Positions 41,016 to 50,848 are shown, numbered from the stretch's first letter. The stretch: 64,000 nucleotides of DNA from Trichomonas vaginalis G3 (GCF_026262505.1 NC_067203.1:4836001-4900000); one strand, 5' to 3'. Notes: generated by a model not told the origin, from the sequence alone. Program-made: numbers and translations.

Positions 41016-44000
41016 TTAAATAAATGGCATACAACATCCATTTTCACAACATACAGCCTTAGTGTGTGCTCCTGTTAATGCAGTCTTACCGATTGTTAAG
41101 CGAGTCATTGACCCGTTTTTAAGTTGTAAATTAATATTCTGACCATCAAATATCACTTTATCATTTATTATATCCAAATAATTTTTAGGTGTTAATTGTT
41201 TATTTTGTCTTAAACTAACACCTTTCATTTTTTGTGCAATCTTTTTAAAATCACCTCCATCAATTGAACCGTTGAATGATGTATAACACTTAGGGCATAA
41301 AGCAACCATGTTATCACCTTGTTTCTCAATTGCTAAACCCAATAACTTCTTCTCATGTGCTTTTTCTTCAGCTTTATTCTTTAATTTAGGTTTAAATTTC
41401 TCATCAAAACAGAAGAAATCAAAAGGTGCGAATTTGTAAATGTTTTTATCATAAAATTGTTTATCAGTAACAATTGCTTTGAAATGCTTGAGTGTTAGGA
41501 AGACTTGGATCGCCAGCGATTGCCCAATAAGATGAATCAGTATCACCTTCAATGAAATGAAAACGATTAACATCCATGCATTTATACATAAAATCATAAA
41601 TGAAAACCAAATACCAGTATTTTAGCATTATCTAAAGTGAAGAATGCCTCTTGTAAACATGTATCACATCTATAAAATCTATCTTTAAGCATCACTTGAT
41701 ACGTATCTTCACCTATTTCTCTTATGTTTTTAAACTTATTTGACATACATGCAACGCGTGCCTTCTGTGCATTCATTATTTTAGTCTTTGCGTAATTTTG
41801 TGTATTCATTGCATCGTAACCATATGATCCATTAAGTGAAATCTTGCAAAATAAACTTTTTCCTTTATTTCCTTCTAATTCAGCCTTTTGTCTTTCGTTC
41901 ATAAATTCGTTCGCAAATTCATTAAAACAAGTGTTTTTCGTAAATGTTAAAATTGATTGAATGTCATCAATGATAAAATGAAATCTGTCTATTAGATACA
42001 AAGATAATAAGAAGAAAATGGTTGATATTGGTTGTGTGTTGATGCTAACTGAGTTAATTTTCTCTGTTTCTGGTCAACTGGTAGATTGTTTGATTTCATG
42101 TAATTATACATAAAACTGCCAATTGTTTTTTCATCTGTGATAATATCTAAGTTTCTTATTATCGGTAAAAAGTTTATGTAATCATTAATGTAATTTTTCA
42201 TCAATGTGACCCTTTACTTCAGCCACGAATAAAGTATTTTTCTTTCTAATTATTCCAGTGCTTTTGCTTTCTTTGTTGCTGTATCACAAATGATAACACC
42301 CAATCTTCCCGGCATATACATTTTATGGTTAGTATATTGAATGAAATCATGAGGATTAGATGAAAATGATGAAGGATATAATGAATTAAAATCAACACCA
42401 ACAAAATGAAGTCATGATATTGGTGGTGTCCTCATTTGATACAGTTTTAGTTTCTGGATTATATGAAATTTTATTAATGTGCGTGATTCCTTTAAGATTT
42501 ACTCTTGTTGAACATTTGATAAACCACCAGTAATTCCATTACGGAGAATGTGATAAGCTTCAACTGAATCTAAAGTCATTGGTAAATTATTTTTTAATGT
42601 ATTTCTATATTCAAATTGATTCTTAAACGTTGAACATCCTCATCTTTATTTGATTTTACGACATTGCAATAACAACACATTAACTGACAATTTTTCTTTG
42701 GTATGTGGTTTTTCATTATCGATTCTATCTAATGTTGGTTTATTAGCATATGTAAACGCTTTACCACACATTTTGCATTTAGATGAAAGGATTAAATCGT
42801 GATAGTATTGATAGTCATCCATTGAAACATTATTTTTAGTATCCTTTCTGCTTTTTCATCTTGTTTCTTATATGATTCAATTTTATATTTCCAATACTTT
42901 TTCGTTAATTCAAAACTTGATTCCACATTTTCTTCTTCTGGATATTTTTCGTTAGGATTAAAGTCTTTATATGCTAACGCGTAACGAATCATTGATGCAT
43001 TCGATGATAAAGAAAGATTATGAAGCATGTCAATTTTATAAACAAATGTTTCTTCAATAATTTTATCAATTGGGTCAATCATAATTTCAACATCTTTATT
43101 GCAATAATGAATAAAATATTCTAATCTATTCTTAAAATTTTTAGCATCATTGAGATATATTTGATAATCACTATCTGATATAGTTTCTTGAGTTAATGCT
43201 GAATAAAATGAATCTTGAGTGAATGGTTCCTTTTTATATAATTCTTCTTCGTAATTTTCCCATGTGATGAATTGATAAGGGAAAAAGGATTTAACACGTG
43301 ATTTATTGTTTCCGAAATCTTGAGTGAATTGGTCTAATGTCCCACCCGCTATATAATTTCTGATGTCAATAAATCTCAATTCATATGTAACGTTTGTTTT
43401 CTTTACAATGATTTGCTTAAATTGTGAAGATGAACCCAGCATTGATTTTATTTTCCATTTTGCAGTGTTTAAATCACGAAGAATTAAATTTAAATCAAAC
43501 TTTCCCGAATTAAAACCTATGATATTCACTTTATTGAATTCCTCATCTAGAAGTTCTTTAAATGCTTCCTTTTGTTTTTCATTTAATGTTTGTGACTTCA
43601 TTAATTCTTCATATTGTTCAATATTTGATTCAACAACTAATGAACAGGTTGAAAATAAAAACTCAATCCAATCAGAGATGAACGAATCACTTGAAGTTAA
43701 GCAAAAATTCTTCGTAAATGTTTTATCACGGTCTACAACCTCGCCGCTTTGCGGCTTTAATTTAACCGTTGATGATACCATGAATGGTTTTAAGTAAGCG
43801 TTCAAAGTTGCACATTCAGAAAGTTGAAGTTCTTCTTTAGTCTCTAATGTTTCAAAGTCAAAAGTAATATAATATCTTGTTGGTTTATAATATTCCTGCA
43901 AATTGTGAGCTAATAGCCATTGATATATCTTCTGTTTCGTGATATGTGGTGCATATGGTTGTGTGTCTTTTGCAATTGAACGTCTTGAATTAATCTTCCA

Positions 44001-44490
44001 TTATTTTCTTTACATTTCTCACAATGCTTTAAAAATCTTCTTTGGTTTTTCCTTTCTGGGTCATCACGGATAGAATAAACTTCTTCTTTGCAAAAGGGGC
44101 AAACTTTATATCCTGTGAGTGCTTCAACGTCTGTTATTCTGTCAGCGTGAAGTTTTCCACATGGACTCTGTGTTAATAAAATATTTACTGTTTCAAATTC
44201 TGGATCTATCATTATTGATTCCACTAATGAAAGTCTACCTTGTTAATGTCTACGTCTTCTGGTTGAGGGTCACAATAATAAAAATCAATATTAACGTTTA
44301 ACATTCTTGCTAACCTCTCACTTTCTGATGAAATGTCAAACCTTCATATGCATCTATTGGCTTCATTTAAATAACTTCTACGAGTTTTAGGATTAACACC
44401 ATCAGGAATGTTATAGAAGCGTTTAAATAACCTTCTACCTTCTGCTCTTATTTGATTATCATTCATTTTAGCTGTTCCGTTTTTGTTCAT
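41016..44490 (-). pseudogene. Element A protein-primed DNA polymerase B (broken)
   Basis: About 3.5 kb. N-terminal cysteine-rich region with a CPFCKEE and KHCEKCKE pair (possible zinc site, about 44000-44100); exonuclease motifs YITFDFETLE (about 43865) and IIGFNSGKFDLNLIL (about 43500); polymerase motif B-like KISLNGSYGYDAMNTQ (about 41830). C-terminal CPKCYTSF region. A different polymerase lineage from that of B. Broken, several breaks. A double mini-hairpin lies in frame at 43730-43769. Confidence 0.82.
43730..43769 (-). repeat. Double mini-hairpin palindrome, in polymerase gene of A
   Basis: Minus strand reads CCGC-AAA-GCGG, CGA, GGTT-GTA-GACC and encodes KPQSGEVVD in the exonuclease part. 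Second stem is again changed in a paired way. Confidence 0.7.
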
Positions 44491-44552
44491 TTATGTAAGA
44501 ATAAAAATTAAAAAAATAAATAAAAATAAAGTTTATTTTTTAAAGTCCAGGG

Positions 44553-44747
44553 CTAAAGTCCATAAAATGAATTAAGAACACATAAATTTTTATCATCTGC
44601 GACGTGACGAATACATTTTAATTTACTCAAGAATGCGTACCCTGATACATTAAATCTAATTCCTGTCTTATTTAATTTCACAACTTTGAAAAGGAATGTA
44701 TGAATAGCTATAAAATGATGAGATGATGTTTTATGGGTTGCTTCCAT
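44553..44747 (-). CDS. Element A small protein, 64 aa
   Basis: Short basic frame (FKVVKLNKTGIRFNVSGYAFLSKLKC) overlapping the end of the next gene upstream. Either a tiny gene or part of the neighbour. Unrecognised. Confidence 0.25.
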   Translation of the reverse strand: MEATHKTSSHHFIAIHTFLFKVVKLNKTGIRFNVSGYAFLSKLKCIRHVADDKNLCVLNSFYGL

Positions 44748-45658
44748 TTTTTCTGAAATAAATGAATAAATATAATGTTATAAGTTTTCATATCTTTTAT
44801 GTTCTTAATAATGAATGGTATAGACCTTTCCACTTCGTCTTCCTTCGGTGCTGTTCTTTCATATGAAACATTATTGGTATCTTCAATAATGAAACCACAA
44901 TCGCATAAAATTTTATATGTACCAATTGTTTCTTTTGATATTTTATCTAATAATTCAAAAACTTTATCAACACCCGTGCATTTATTTAAATAATAATTTG
45001 TGTAAATATCATGGTCTTCTTTCTTAATCGTATTTGTTGCATATGTTACATTTTTCAATGCTTTTTTGAATTTTTCAGAATCAAGAGGAGGTGAAAGTAA
45101 TATACATGGATAATCTCCATCGTCAATAAACTGAAGCTTATGTTTACGAATAAATTTAGTACCTTCTTCTGAAAGTGTTTCGTCAATATCACCATCTAAT
45201 AAATTTTTAGTAGATTCCAAAAAGTAATTTTTATATCTTTCTTCATGAGATTTCTGTACTTCTGATTCTGAAGCTGGGATATTCATTAAACCCTCTACTT
45301 CATTCTCATTATATTTTTCAACTTCTCTTAATTCCTTAATTTTTTCATCTATTTCATCTCTTATTTTTTCCAGTCTTTCAATTTCATCATATTCATCATC
45401 TTTAATCCGTTCTTCATAATATTCAGGGAAAACATCAGGTTCTTTAGGTTTTTCTTCTTCAGATGTAGGATATAAAAAATTTATAACATCATCTTTATTC
45501 ATTTTTCCATCATAATCTAAATCATTTAATAACTCGGCAAATTTTTGACAATTTCTTAAATAATATTTATTAACTTCATAACCCGCCTCCTCTAATATAT
45601 CCTTTATTTCCTCATTTGTGAATCCCAATTTCTTAACGTTGTTAGTTGTGACGCTCAT
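44708..45658 (-). CDS. Element A rightmost gene, unknown acidic protein with EF-hand-like motif
   Basis: About 316 residues starting inside the right inverted repeat. N-terminal helical part with LDYDGKMNKDDVINFL at about 47-62, which fits a calcium-binding EF-hand loop (D-x-D-x-x-x... spacing); then a long Glu/Lys coiled coil (about 85-125) and a C-terminal domain with CDCGFIIEDTN. No family recognised. It occupies the same relative place (terminal, inward-reading) as the 7126 gene. Confidence 0.55.
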   Translation of the reverse strand: MSVTTNNVKKLGFTNEEIKDILEEAGYEVNKYYLRNCQKFAELLNDLDYDGKMNKDDVINFLYPTSEEEKPKEPDVFPEYYEERIKDDEYDEIERLEKIRDEIDEKIKELREVEKYNENEVEGLMNIPASESEVQKSHEERYKNYFLESTKNLLDGDIDETLSEEGTKFIRKHKLQFIDDGDYPCILLSPPLDSEKFKKALKNVTYATNTIKKEDHDIYTNYYLNKCTGVDKVFELLDKISKETIGTYKILCDCGFIIEDTNNVSYERTAPKEDEVERSIPFIIKNIKDMKTYNIIFIHLFQKKWKQPIKHHLIIL

Positions 45659-45948
45659 TTATCATTAAATAAAAAAATAAATTATTCAAAAAAATGTAAG
45701 ACATGAATTTTCAAAGTTTATTTTTTAAATTTTTTTATTTTTTACTTCATTATGTAAAGGGTTTGTGAAAATTTCTTACGATTCTGAAAATTTTTAAATC
45801 TTGATTTATTCAAAAACGTAAGAATAAAAACTGTAAGAATCATACATTTATTTTATCGATTGTATGAAAATTACTTACAAAATCGCTCGATATTGTATGA
45901 ATTCTTACGTTTACAAAAAAAGTCACAAAACCCGCCATATATACTACT
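45654..45948 (-). repeat. Element A right terminal inverted repeat
   Basis: Reverse-complement copy of 6836-7130. Its inner edge holds the start codon of the rightmost gene of element A (ATG ending at 45658), mirroring the left end. Confidence 0.95.
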
Positions 45949-45954
45949 AATGCA
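45949..45954 (+). repeat. Target site duplication of element A, right copy
   Basis: AATGCA directly after the right inverted repeat, identical to 6830-6835. Confidence 0.9.
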
Positions 45955-46361
45955 TAGTCTTTAAACCATCCTTAAATAAATTGACAGAATGTAGCAATTC
46001 CAATGACAAATCTCATCATATAAACAAATATGCAAGATTCTCATGATGAAAACAATATTAACAAAATAATCATAGATTTCGGTATAATTCCAGATAGTTG
46101 AAGATTTAATTTAAATATTTTTACCATTTCAAGAGGTATATATTAAAAATAATAATTAGAAACGAGTGTCCGCATTAAAAAATATTTTAGTTTACAAATA
46201 AATACAAATAGAGTGTCAAAAGGCAGTTTACAATTCCTGCACTATATATTGGTAATATTAACCAAATGAGAACATGAACAAAATAATTAATTCAGAATTA
46301 TTTCATGTTCTGGTCAAATAATTGTGAATGAATGATATTCCTTCATCATTTAGATATCAAT
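45955..46361. other. Host intergenic DNA right of element A
   Basis: AT-rich, no gene seen. With 6600-6829 it formed a spacer of about 640 bp between the Atg4-like gene and the BEACH gene before element A inserted. Confidence 0.7.
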
Positions 46362-47258
46362 TCAAGTAGAAACAATGTCCCAATCTCCTTCGACTGTATG
46401 AGTTTCTTTAGCTTCTTCAATTTTATCTACAATATGTATCGGGCATTCACCTGATTGATTTAGTAGCATTGGTAGTTCTTCTGCGTCTTGTAAATTTGTA
46501 ATAAAAAATCCAACTAACATAGATGAGCTTAGAGTGTCTGCTGGCATTACTTTTAGTGGTGGTTTGAAAAGTTGATTGATCTGATCGATCTTAGTAATTG
46601 ATTCATTGACGTCGTGAGGATCAAAATATAATAATTTTTCTTTTTGATGTCCAACAATGAAATATGCTTTGCCTTGTTGGCCGCCAACAACTCCTACAGA
46701 TTGATATATCAGAGATAAAGTAAGTTTAAGAAACGGGAGATATTTCAATTCAAAATTTTCGTAACCAAGCATTAAAGTAAATAAAAGTAGGACAGGAATG
46801 TTATGTGATAGTGCTTCATTCAATACTTCTCTAGATAAACACCCGTGTTCTGCAATAACTACAGGAATACGGAAGAAATTCATGATTTCCTTAATAACTG
46901 GAGCAAGAAGAGATGGTTTCACCCACTCTCCAGGCATGACTCCATATGATTGTAGTTCTGCACAAATATGGGGTAAACCAAATGGAGAATGTGGCAAATC
47001 ATAAAATAATTCGTATTTAGAGTTTGTAGGAAATATATTTCTGATATCATCCCCTAAATGTTTATATAGTTTTGTAATGAATTGCATTATTAATCCTTGG
47101 GCAGACCTTATACAGCAGCCCCAATTTTTATCAGTTGTGAAACCACCTTGAAGAGGGGCGAAATTTTTATGGTAAGTAAAACGTGGTATTGTTTCTAGTA
47201 ACTTTCTCTGTTTTTCTGTATCCGAAATTATAATAGTTGTTCCAAGAATCACTGTCAT
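46362..47258 (-). CDS. ATG4: Autophagy cysteine protease Atg4 (peptidase C54)
   Basis: Cytosolic protease that trims Atg8 before lipid attachment and later removes it from membranes. The ATG at 47258 is used (an upstream TTG at 47282 is less likely), giving 298 residues, somewhat short for the family. Catalytic Cys48 lies in DKNWGCCIRSAQ; Asp213 and His215 in YFDPHDV, the classic Cys-Asp-His set; WVKPSLL and a GQQGKAYFIVGHQ strand also match. The C-terminal tail carries an acidic end. Leader contains TTTTTGACAATTTTTT just before the ATG. Confidence 0.9.
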   Translation of the reverse strand: MTVILGTTIIISDTEKQRKLLETIPRFTYHKNFAPLQGGFTTDKNWGCCIRSAQGLIMQFITKLYKHLGDDIRNIFPTNSKYELFYDLPHSPFGLPHICAELQSYGVMPGEWVKPSLLAPVIKEIMNFFRIPVVIAEHGCLSREVLNEALSHNIPVLLLFTLMLGYENFELKYLPFLKLTLSLIYQSVGVVGGQQGKAYFIVGHQKEKLLYFDPHDVNESITKIDQINQLFKPPLKVMPADTLSSSMLVGFFITNLQDAEELPMLLNQSGECPIHIVDKIEEAKETHTVEGDWDIVST

Positions 47259-47396
47259 TTTTGTTTCAGAAAAAATTGTCAAAAATTTTATCGCGCCAGT
47301 TAAAGGTTGAACTTCTTCAAGTGGTAGTTGATTGATGAATCAATCATCTCATGCATTTATTGAAGTAGTAAGCGAATAGTCATTAAACTCATCTTG

Positions 47397-48082
47397 TTAA
47401 TTTTTATTTTTATCTATTACAATTTATGTATCAAAGTCTTTTTCTTCTATGTTTTCTTAATGGCTTCTTTCTCTTCTTTTTGTACATTGCCATTTTCATA
47501 TGAGCTCTGTTCGTCTCTTCTTGAAAGGACTATAGATCTGTCAGCGTCCGTAAATTCTTCTTTAGTAATGTCTCTGACTTGTTCTGCTGTTGCTGTTTAA
47601 TCTGATTCGATTTCTCTGCTGTAATAGTATTATTACCTCAAGATTAAGTTCGCCTTCTTGATGTGTGTTGCGAAGTGAGATCTAATCAAATCATTTGTGA
47701 AAATGAAGATTCTTCCTTGTAACCTCATTCTGTCTTTCGAGTCTTACTTCACTTATTGCGTTAATCAACCCGCTGACATTGAATTGTTCTAAAACGTCTT
47801 TCGGAAGAACTCTCTTGAACTCTATCAAGATCTCCAAGCATTTCTTCTCGATGGCCATCTAGCTATGAAAGAAAATCAAAGGAGTTTCTGGTATTCTTCT
47901 CGTATAAACGAGAATTTTGCAAAGACAATTTCTATCCAACGAGGTTCAATATCATGACTTCTGCAATCTCTCTTGGTTGTAACAGTTATGAGAAGTAAAT
48001 GAAAATGCAATAGCTCTGAAGTTTTTGTATTGAACCATCGCATAAGCATCAAAAATACTTCAATTTGCTTATTGTTCCACAT
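47397..48082 (-). pseudogene. Decayed host gene, unknown
   Basis: Coding-like sequence in several frames. The 5' piece (47876-48082) reads MWNNKQIEVFLMLMRWF and KRDCRSHDIEPRWIEIVF; a following piece in another frame reads MAIEKKCLEILIEFKRVLPK and DVLEQFNVSGLINAISEVRL; a third is Lys/Gln-rich. In-frame stops and frame changes separate them. The middle piece looks like a helical repeat or regulatory subunit, but I cannot name a family. Confidence 0.45.
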
Positions 48083-48157
48083 TTAGAAACCTTATAAAAA
48101 CAACACAAATTCAATTAAAAGAGACTTTATTGTAAAACAAAATAAATAAATAAAAAA

Positions 48158-49225
48158 TTAATATCTTGGTTTCTTTGTTCTTCCACGTGGAGTATCATAA
48201 TCATCATGGTCAACATTAACCAACTCTTCAGCACCAGTTTTAGCGTCAATAAGCTTCATCGTCCATGTTTTTGGATAAGATTTTTTATCTGGTTTTGGAG
48301 GAGGAACAAATGTACCTTGCTTTTGATAAACATAGAATGAATATAGTCCACAAACAAACCATTCATCCTCTGTCATCTCGGCAAGTTGCAATCCGCCTTG
48401 TTGCCTTTTAAGAGTATTGTAAAAGAGGTCTTTTTCTGCATCAAACTCTGGATTGTTAAGAACAGTATTGTAAAATTCATGAAAACCGTAAGATGCAACT
48501 GGACTCATACCTTGAACAGCACAAAGCTGATCAAGAACAACAGAATGTATAAGATATTCTTTAACGTGACCTACAGATTCGTTTAGATAGAAAACATAGC
48601 CTGCACCGAAAGCAGGAATTGATGGTTCAAAATCAAAGTGTCGTACAGCCGAAAAAACCGAATTTGATATCTTTCTTTTCTGCTCTTGAGTGCCTCCTTT
48701 AGCTTCTTGTTCACGAAATAGATCTACAAGACGAAATGCGTTAATTGTTGTTATTAGTAAGTATCCACCAGGTAAAAGCTGGCTGCATAAGTTTTCAATG
48801 GCCTGAGAAGCTTTTTCGTAAGATTCAAATGCATAGTGAAGAGCGAATTGGCAAGAAGCAATATTGAATTTCATGTCTGGTACAAGTTTGTTTAATTTGC
48901 AACCAAAAGTATCACCTACAATGAAAGTGCCTAAAAGAGAGTCTGAATATTTGTAGTATTTCTTGTAACATTCTTTCATAGATTCTTTAGCAATATCAGC
49001 AAAGACTATATGTGCAGGGGCTTTGTGAATCCATTTGCTAATATCACCACCTTTGCCACTAGCTAAATCGAGAACAATTGAATATGGCGAGCAATATTTG
49101 TTAATTAAGGAACTTTTGATCCAGTTATTAAAATGACGCAGATGTAATGTTTGTGACTGAAGTCTCTCTTTGCCATATATGGCTCTAGTCGCGTTATAGG
49201 CATCTTCTGCTGTATTTTCAATCAT
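48158..49225 (-). CDS. mRNA cap guanine-N7 methyltransferase (Abd1/RNMT family)
   Basis: Transfers a methyl group from S-adenosylmethionine to N7 of the cap guanosine of nuclear mRNA. 355 residues. Cap-binding entry HFNNWIKSSLI (31-41); SAM motif I VLDLASGKGGDISKW (51-65); acidic strand IVFADIAKESM; the family's SCQFALHYAFESYE (124-137); GGYLLITTINAFRLV in the later strand. C-terminal basic tail RGRTKKPRY. Complete, ATG clear. Divergent from the next gene with only 35 bp between. Confidence 0.93.
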   Translation of the reverse strand: MIENTAEDAYNATRAIYGKERLQSQTLHLRHFNNWIKSSLINKYCSPYSIVLDLASGKGGDISKWIHKAPAHIVFADIAKESMKECYKKYYKYSDSLLGTFIVGDTFGCKLNKLVPDMKFNIASCQFALHYAFESYEKASQAIENLCSQLLPGGYLLITTINAFRLVDLFREQEAKGGTQEQKRKISNSVFSAVRHFDFEPSIPAFGAGYVFYLNESVGHVKEYLIHSVVLDQLCAVQGMSPVASYGFHEFYNTVLNNPEFDAEKDLFYNTLKRQQGGLQLAEMTEDEWFVCGLYSFYVYQKQGTFVPPPKPDKKSYPKTWTMKLIDAKTGAEELVNVDHDDYDTPRGRTKKPRY

Positions 49226-49260
49226 TCGAATTAAAATTGAATTGAAAATAATCGTCTAAA
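49226..49260. promoter_or_regulatory. 35-bp divergent start region
   Basis: All that separates the ATGs of the cap methyltransferase and the 49261 gene. Contains GAATTGAAAATAATCGTC on the plus strand. Must hold both leaders, and perhaps both promoters. Confidence 0.6.
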
Positions 49261-49617
49261 ATGAATATCGCAGAACAAGAAGCACAAGCAGCACTTGATA
49301 AACAATTATATCTTAGTCAGCAAAGAATTAGAGAAGATGTATCACGTAGAACAGATTCTTTTCTACATTTTGCAATTTCTACAGGAACAATCGGTCAATC
49401 TTTGCAAACGCAGGCTTTATCAACAGCAGAAATGGAAAATACGGTACAATTCGTCGAGAATTCACTAATGGCAAGAATACCACCAGCTTCAGGAACGAGA
49501 ATTAGAAATCAATTTGAAATTTCTGCTCAATTCAAGAACGGATATGAAGCTCCTGAAGAGGATAATACTGTTCCTGAAGAAGAGTTTACTCAGCCAATAC
49601 CATGCGATTATTGGTAA
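49261..49617 (+). CDS. Unknown conserved-looking protein, 118 aa
   Basis: Gln/Glu-rich helical N-terminus (IAEQEAQAALDKQLYLSQQR), then FLHFAISTGTIGQSLQTQAL and ENTVQFVENSLMARIP, acidic C-terminus. No family recognised. Its divergent pairing with a cap methyltransferase gene hints at a housekeeping role, but that is only inference. Confidence 0.6.
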   Translation: MNIAEQEAQAALDKQLYLSQQRIREDVSRRTDSFLHFAISTGTIGQSLQTQALSTAEMENTVQFVENSLMARIPPASGTRIRNQFEISAQFKNGYEAPEEDNTVPEEEFTQPIPCDYW

Positions 49618-49989
49618 ATTTAGAAAAAATCATTTTTCAATTTCGTCGGAAATCGAACATTAACGATCGTATTAAATAAATTGTATATTTTGTAATAATA
49701 AAACATGATGTAGAATAAAATTCAATGAATATTTTTCATATCTATAATCTCTCAGAATATTTGATTGCTAAGTACCTATATAATCTAATTGCTTTAGATT
49801 TGAAAAGATTTTGCTTTAATTCAAGTCACCAAGAAATTAGAATTAATCTAAAAATTTAACATCATGAGTTAATCATATTTTTTATCATACAATAGTGCAT
49901 TAATTATAGTGTGACTTGGATTTGAACAATTATAAAAAAAAAAAAAATCAAACAATATTTATCAACAAACAAATAAGAAATATATATTT
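49618..49989. other. AT-rich intergenic DNA
   Basis: 3' ends of two converging genes; includes an A13 run near 49936. No gene or RNA seen. Confidence 0.6.
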
Positions 49990-50526
49990 TCAAACATAAA
50001 ATGACCCATCAATTGGTTTTAGAGTCCGCGTAAATATACAAATAAGATCGATTAGTGACCAAAGTCCAAAACCTCCTAAAGTTGCTAACTTCAGGACGCC
50101 AAATCCGGTATATCCTAAATAAAATCTATCTGCACCAAATCCTCCGAAGAGAATTGACATTGCAACTGCAGTAGCATGTGAATATCCTGTTGTGGTTTGG
50201 CAAAACAATTGTGAGCTAAATGACCGAGATCCCAGACATTGGGAAGTAGCTACAACTGAGCAAATTCCGATTTGAGGTTTAGTTGAAGGAGTACATCTAT
50301 CTGGAAATCCGCAATGGAGCTCGCTATCAGGTAACTGCCAGCACTGATAGCATGGTAATGTTACTGTTATATTCTTTTCACCTGAACAAACAGCATATTT
50401 ATTTACATGGCAAATTGCTGTTGTATTTTCACCGATTTTACATCTTTCTGCATTACATGTGAAATACTGAGGATATAAATTGGAGCAATGCTCCATCTGC
50501 AGTGAAAACTGAAAAAACAAAAACAT
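49990..50526 (-). CDS. TM2-domain membrane protein (TM2D family)
   Basis: 178 residues from the ATG at 50526 (a TTG one codon before is ignored). Short hydrophobic start MFLFFQFSL as signal peptide; cysteine-rich extracellular part (about 12 Cys between 14 and 110); then the TM2 domain: two membrane helices with the hallmark GGFGADRFYLGYTGFGVLKL between and LGGFGLWSLIDLICIF as the second. Matches TM2D1-3-like proteins of animals, whose exact role is unsettled. Short cytosolic tail. Confidence 0.85.
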   Translation of the reverse strand: MFLFFQFSLQMEHCSNLYPQYFTCNAERCKIGENTTAICHVNKYAVCSGEKNITVTLPCYQCWQLPDSELHCGFPDRCTPSTKPQIGICSVVATSQCLGSRSFSSQLFCQTTTGYSHATAVAMSILFGGFGADRFYLGYTGFGVLKLATLGGFGLWSLIDLICIFTRTLKPIDGSFYV

Positions 50527-50630
50527 CAAAAATCTTGAAAATTTTTGTCACTTTTGCAATAATCGTATAGATTTCCACCTCAAAATTTAGCATATTGAGG
50601 CAAATTGAAAAACCTTTTTATACTGGCATA

Positions 50631-50848
50631 TTAAGGGTGCACTTCTTTCTGACATGCCATCATATCATCAGAATATCTTTATTTTAATAACAAAAAGGTA
50701 TAAAAGTCATATGAAGTACTATGTAGTGATTTATAATAACTTTTTCCAGAGAGAAAATATTAGCTTTTTATCATAGCAAATTGGAGTATAAAGCTCTGGT
50801 GTCAAAAAAAATTGAGAGAATGTCAGAAAGTGGTAAGTACGCCCTTAA
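50631..50848. mobile_element. Short TTAA-flanked inverted-repeat element
   Basis: 218 bp including TTAA at both ends. Left end GGGTGCACTTCTTTCTGACAT; right end, reversed, GGGCGTACTTACCACTTTCTGACAT. No coding capacity. TTAA target duplications are the mark of piggyBac-type transposons. Confidence 0.6.

Larger units (their letters stand above)
6836..45948. mobile_element. Polinton/Maverick element A (outer), hosting element B
   Basis: Polinton-type virus-like DNA transposon. Its ends are 295-bp inverted repeats starting AGTAGTATATATGGCGGG, flanked by a 6-bp target duplication AATGCA, and starting with AG as is usual in the family. Parts, left to right: unknown genes, two amphipathic capsid-peptide genes, major capsid gene (split by element B at 9300-31578), packaging ATPase, small capsid genes, fibre gene, retroviral-type integrase, protein-primed DNA polymerase B, and an unknown gene reading inward from the right repeat. 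Without B it is about 16.8 kb, normal for a Polinton. It is a broken copy with roughly ten or more breaks besides the B insertion. The two inverted repeats look identical by eye, so the insertion is likely young. Confidence 0.95.

Noticed and set aside
47394-47600. Plus-strand 68-codon frame with a hydrophobic start
   Set aside because: It is the antisense of the decayed minus-strand gene and has no independent support.
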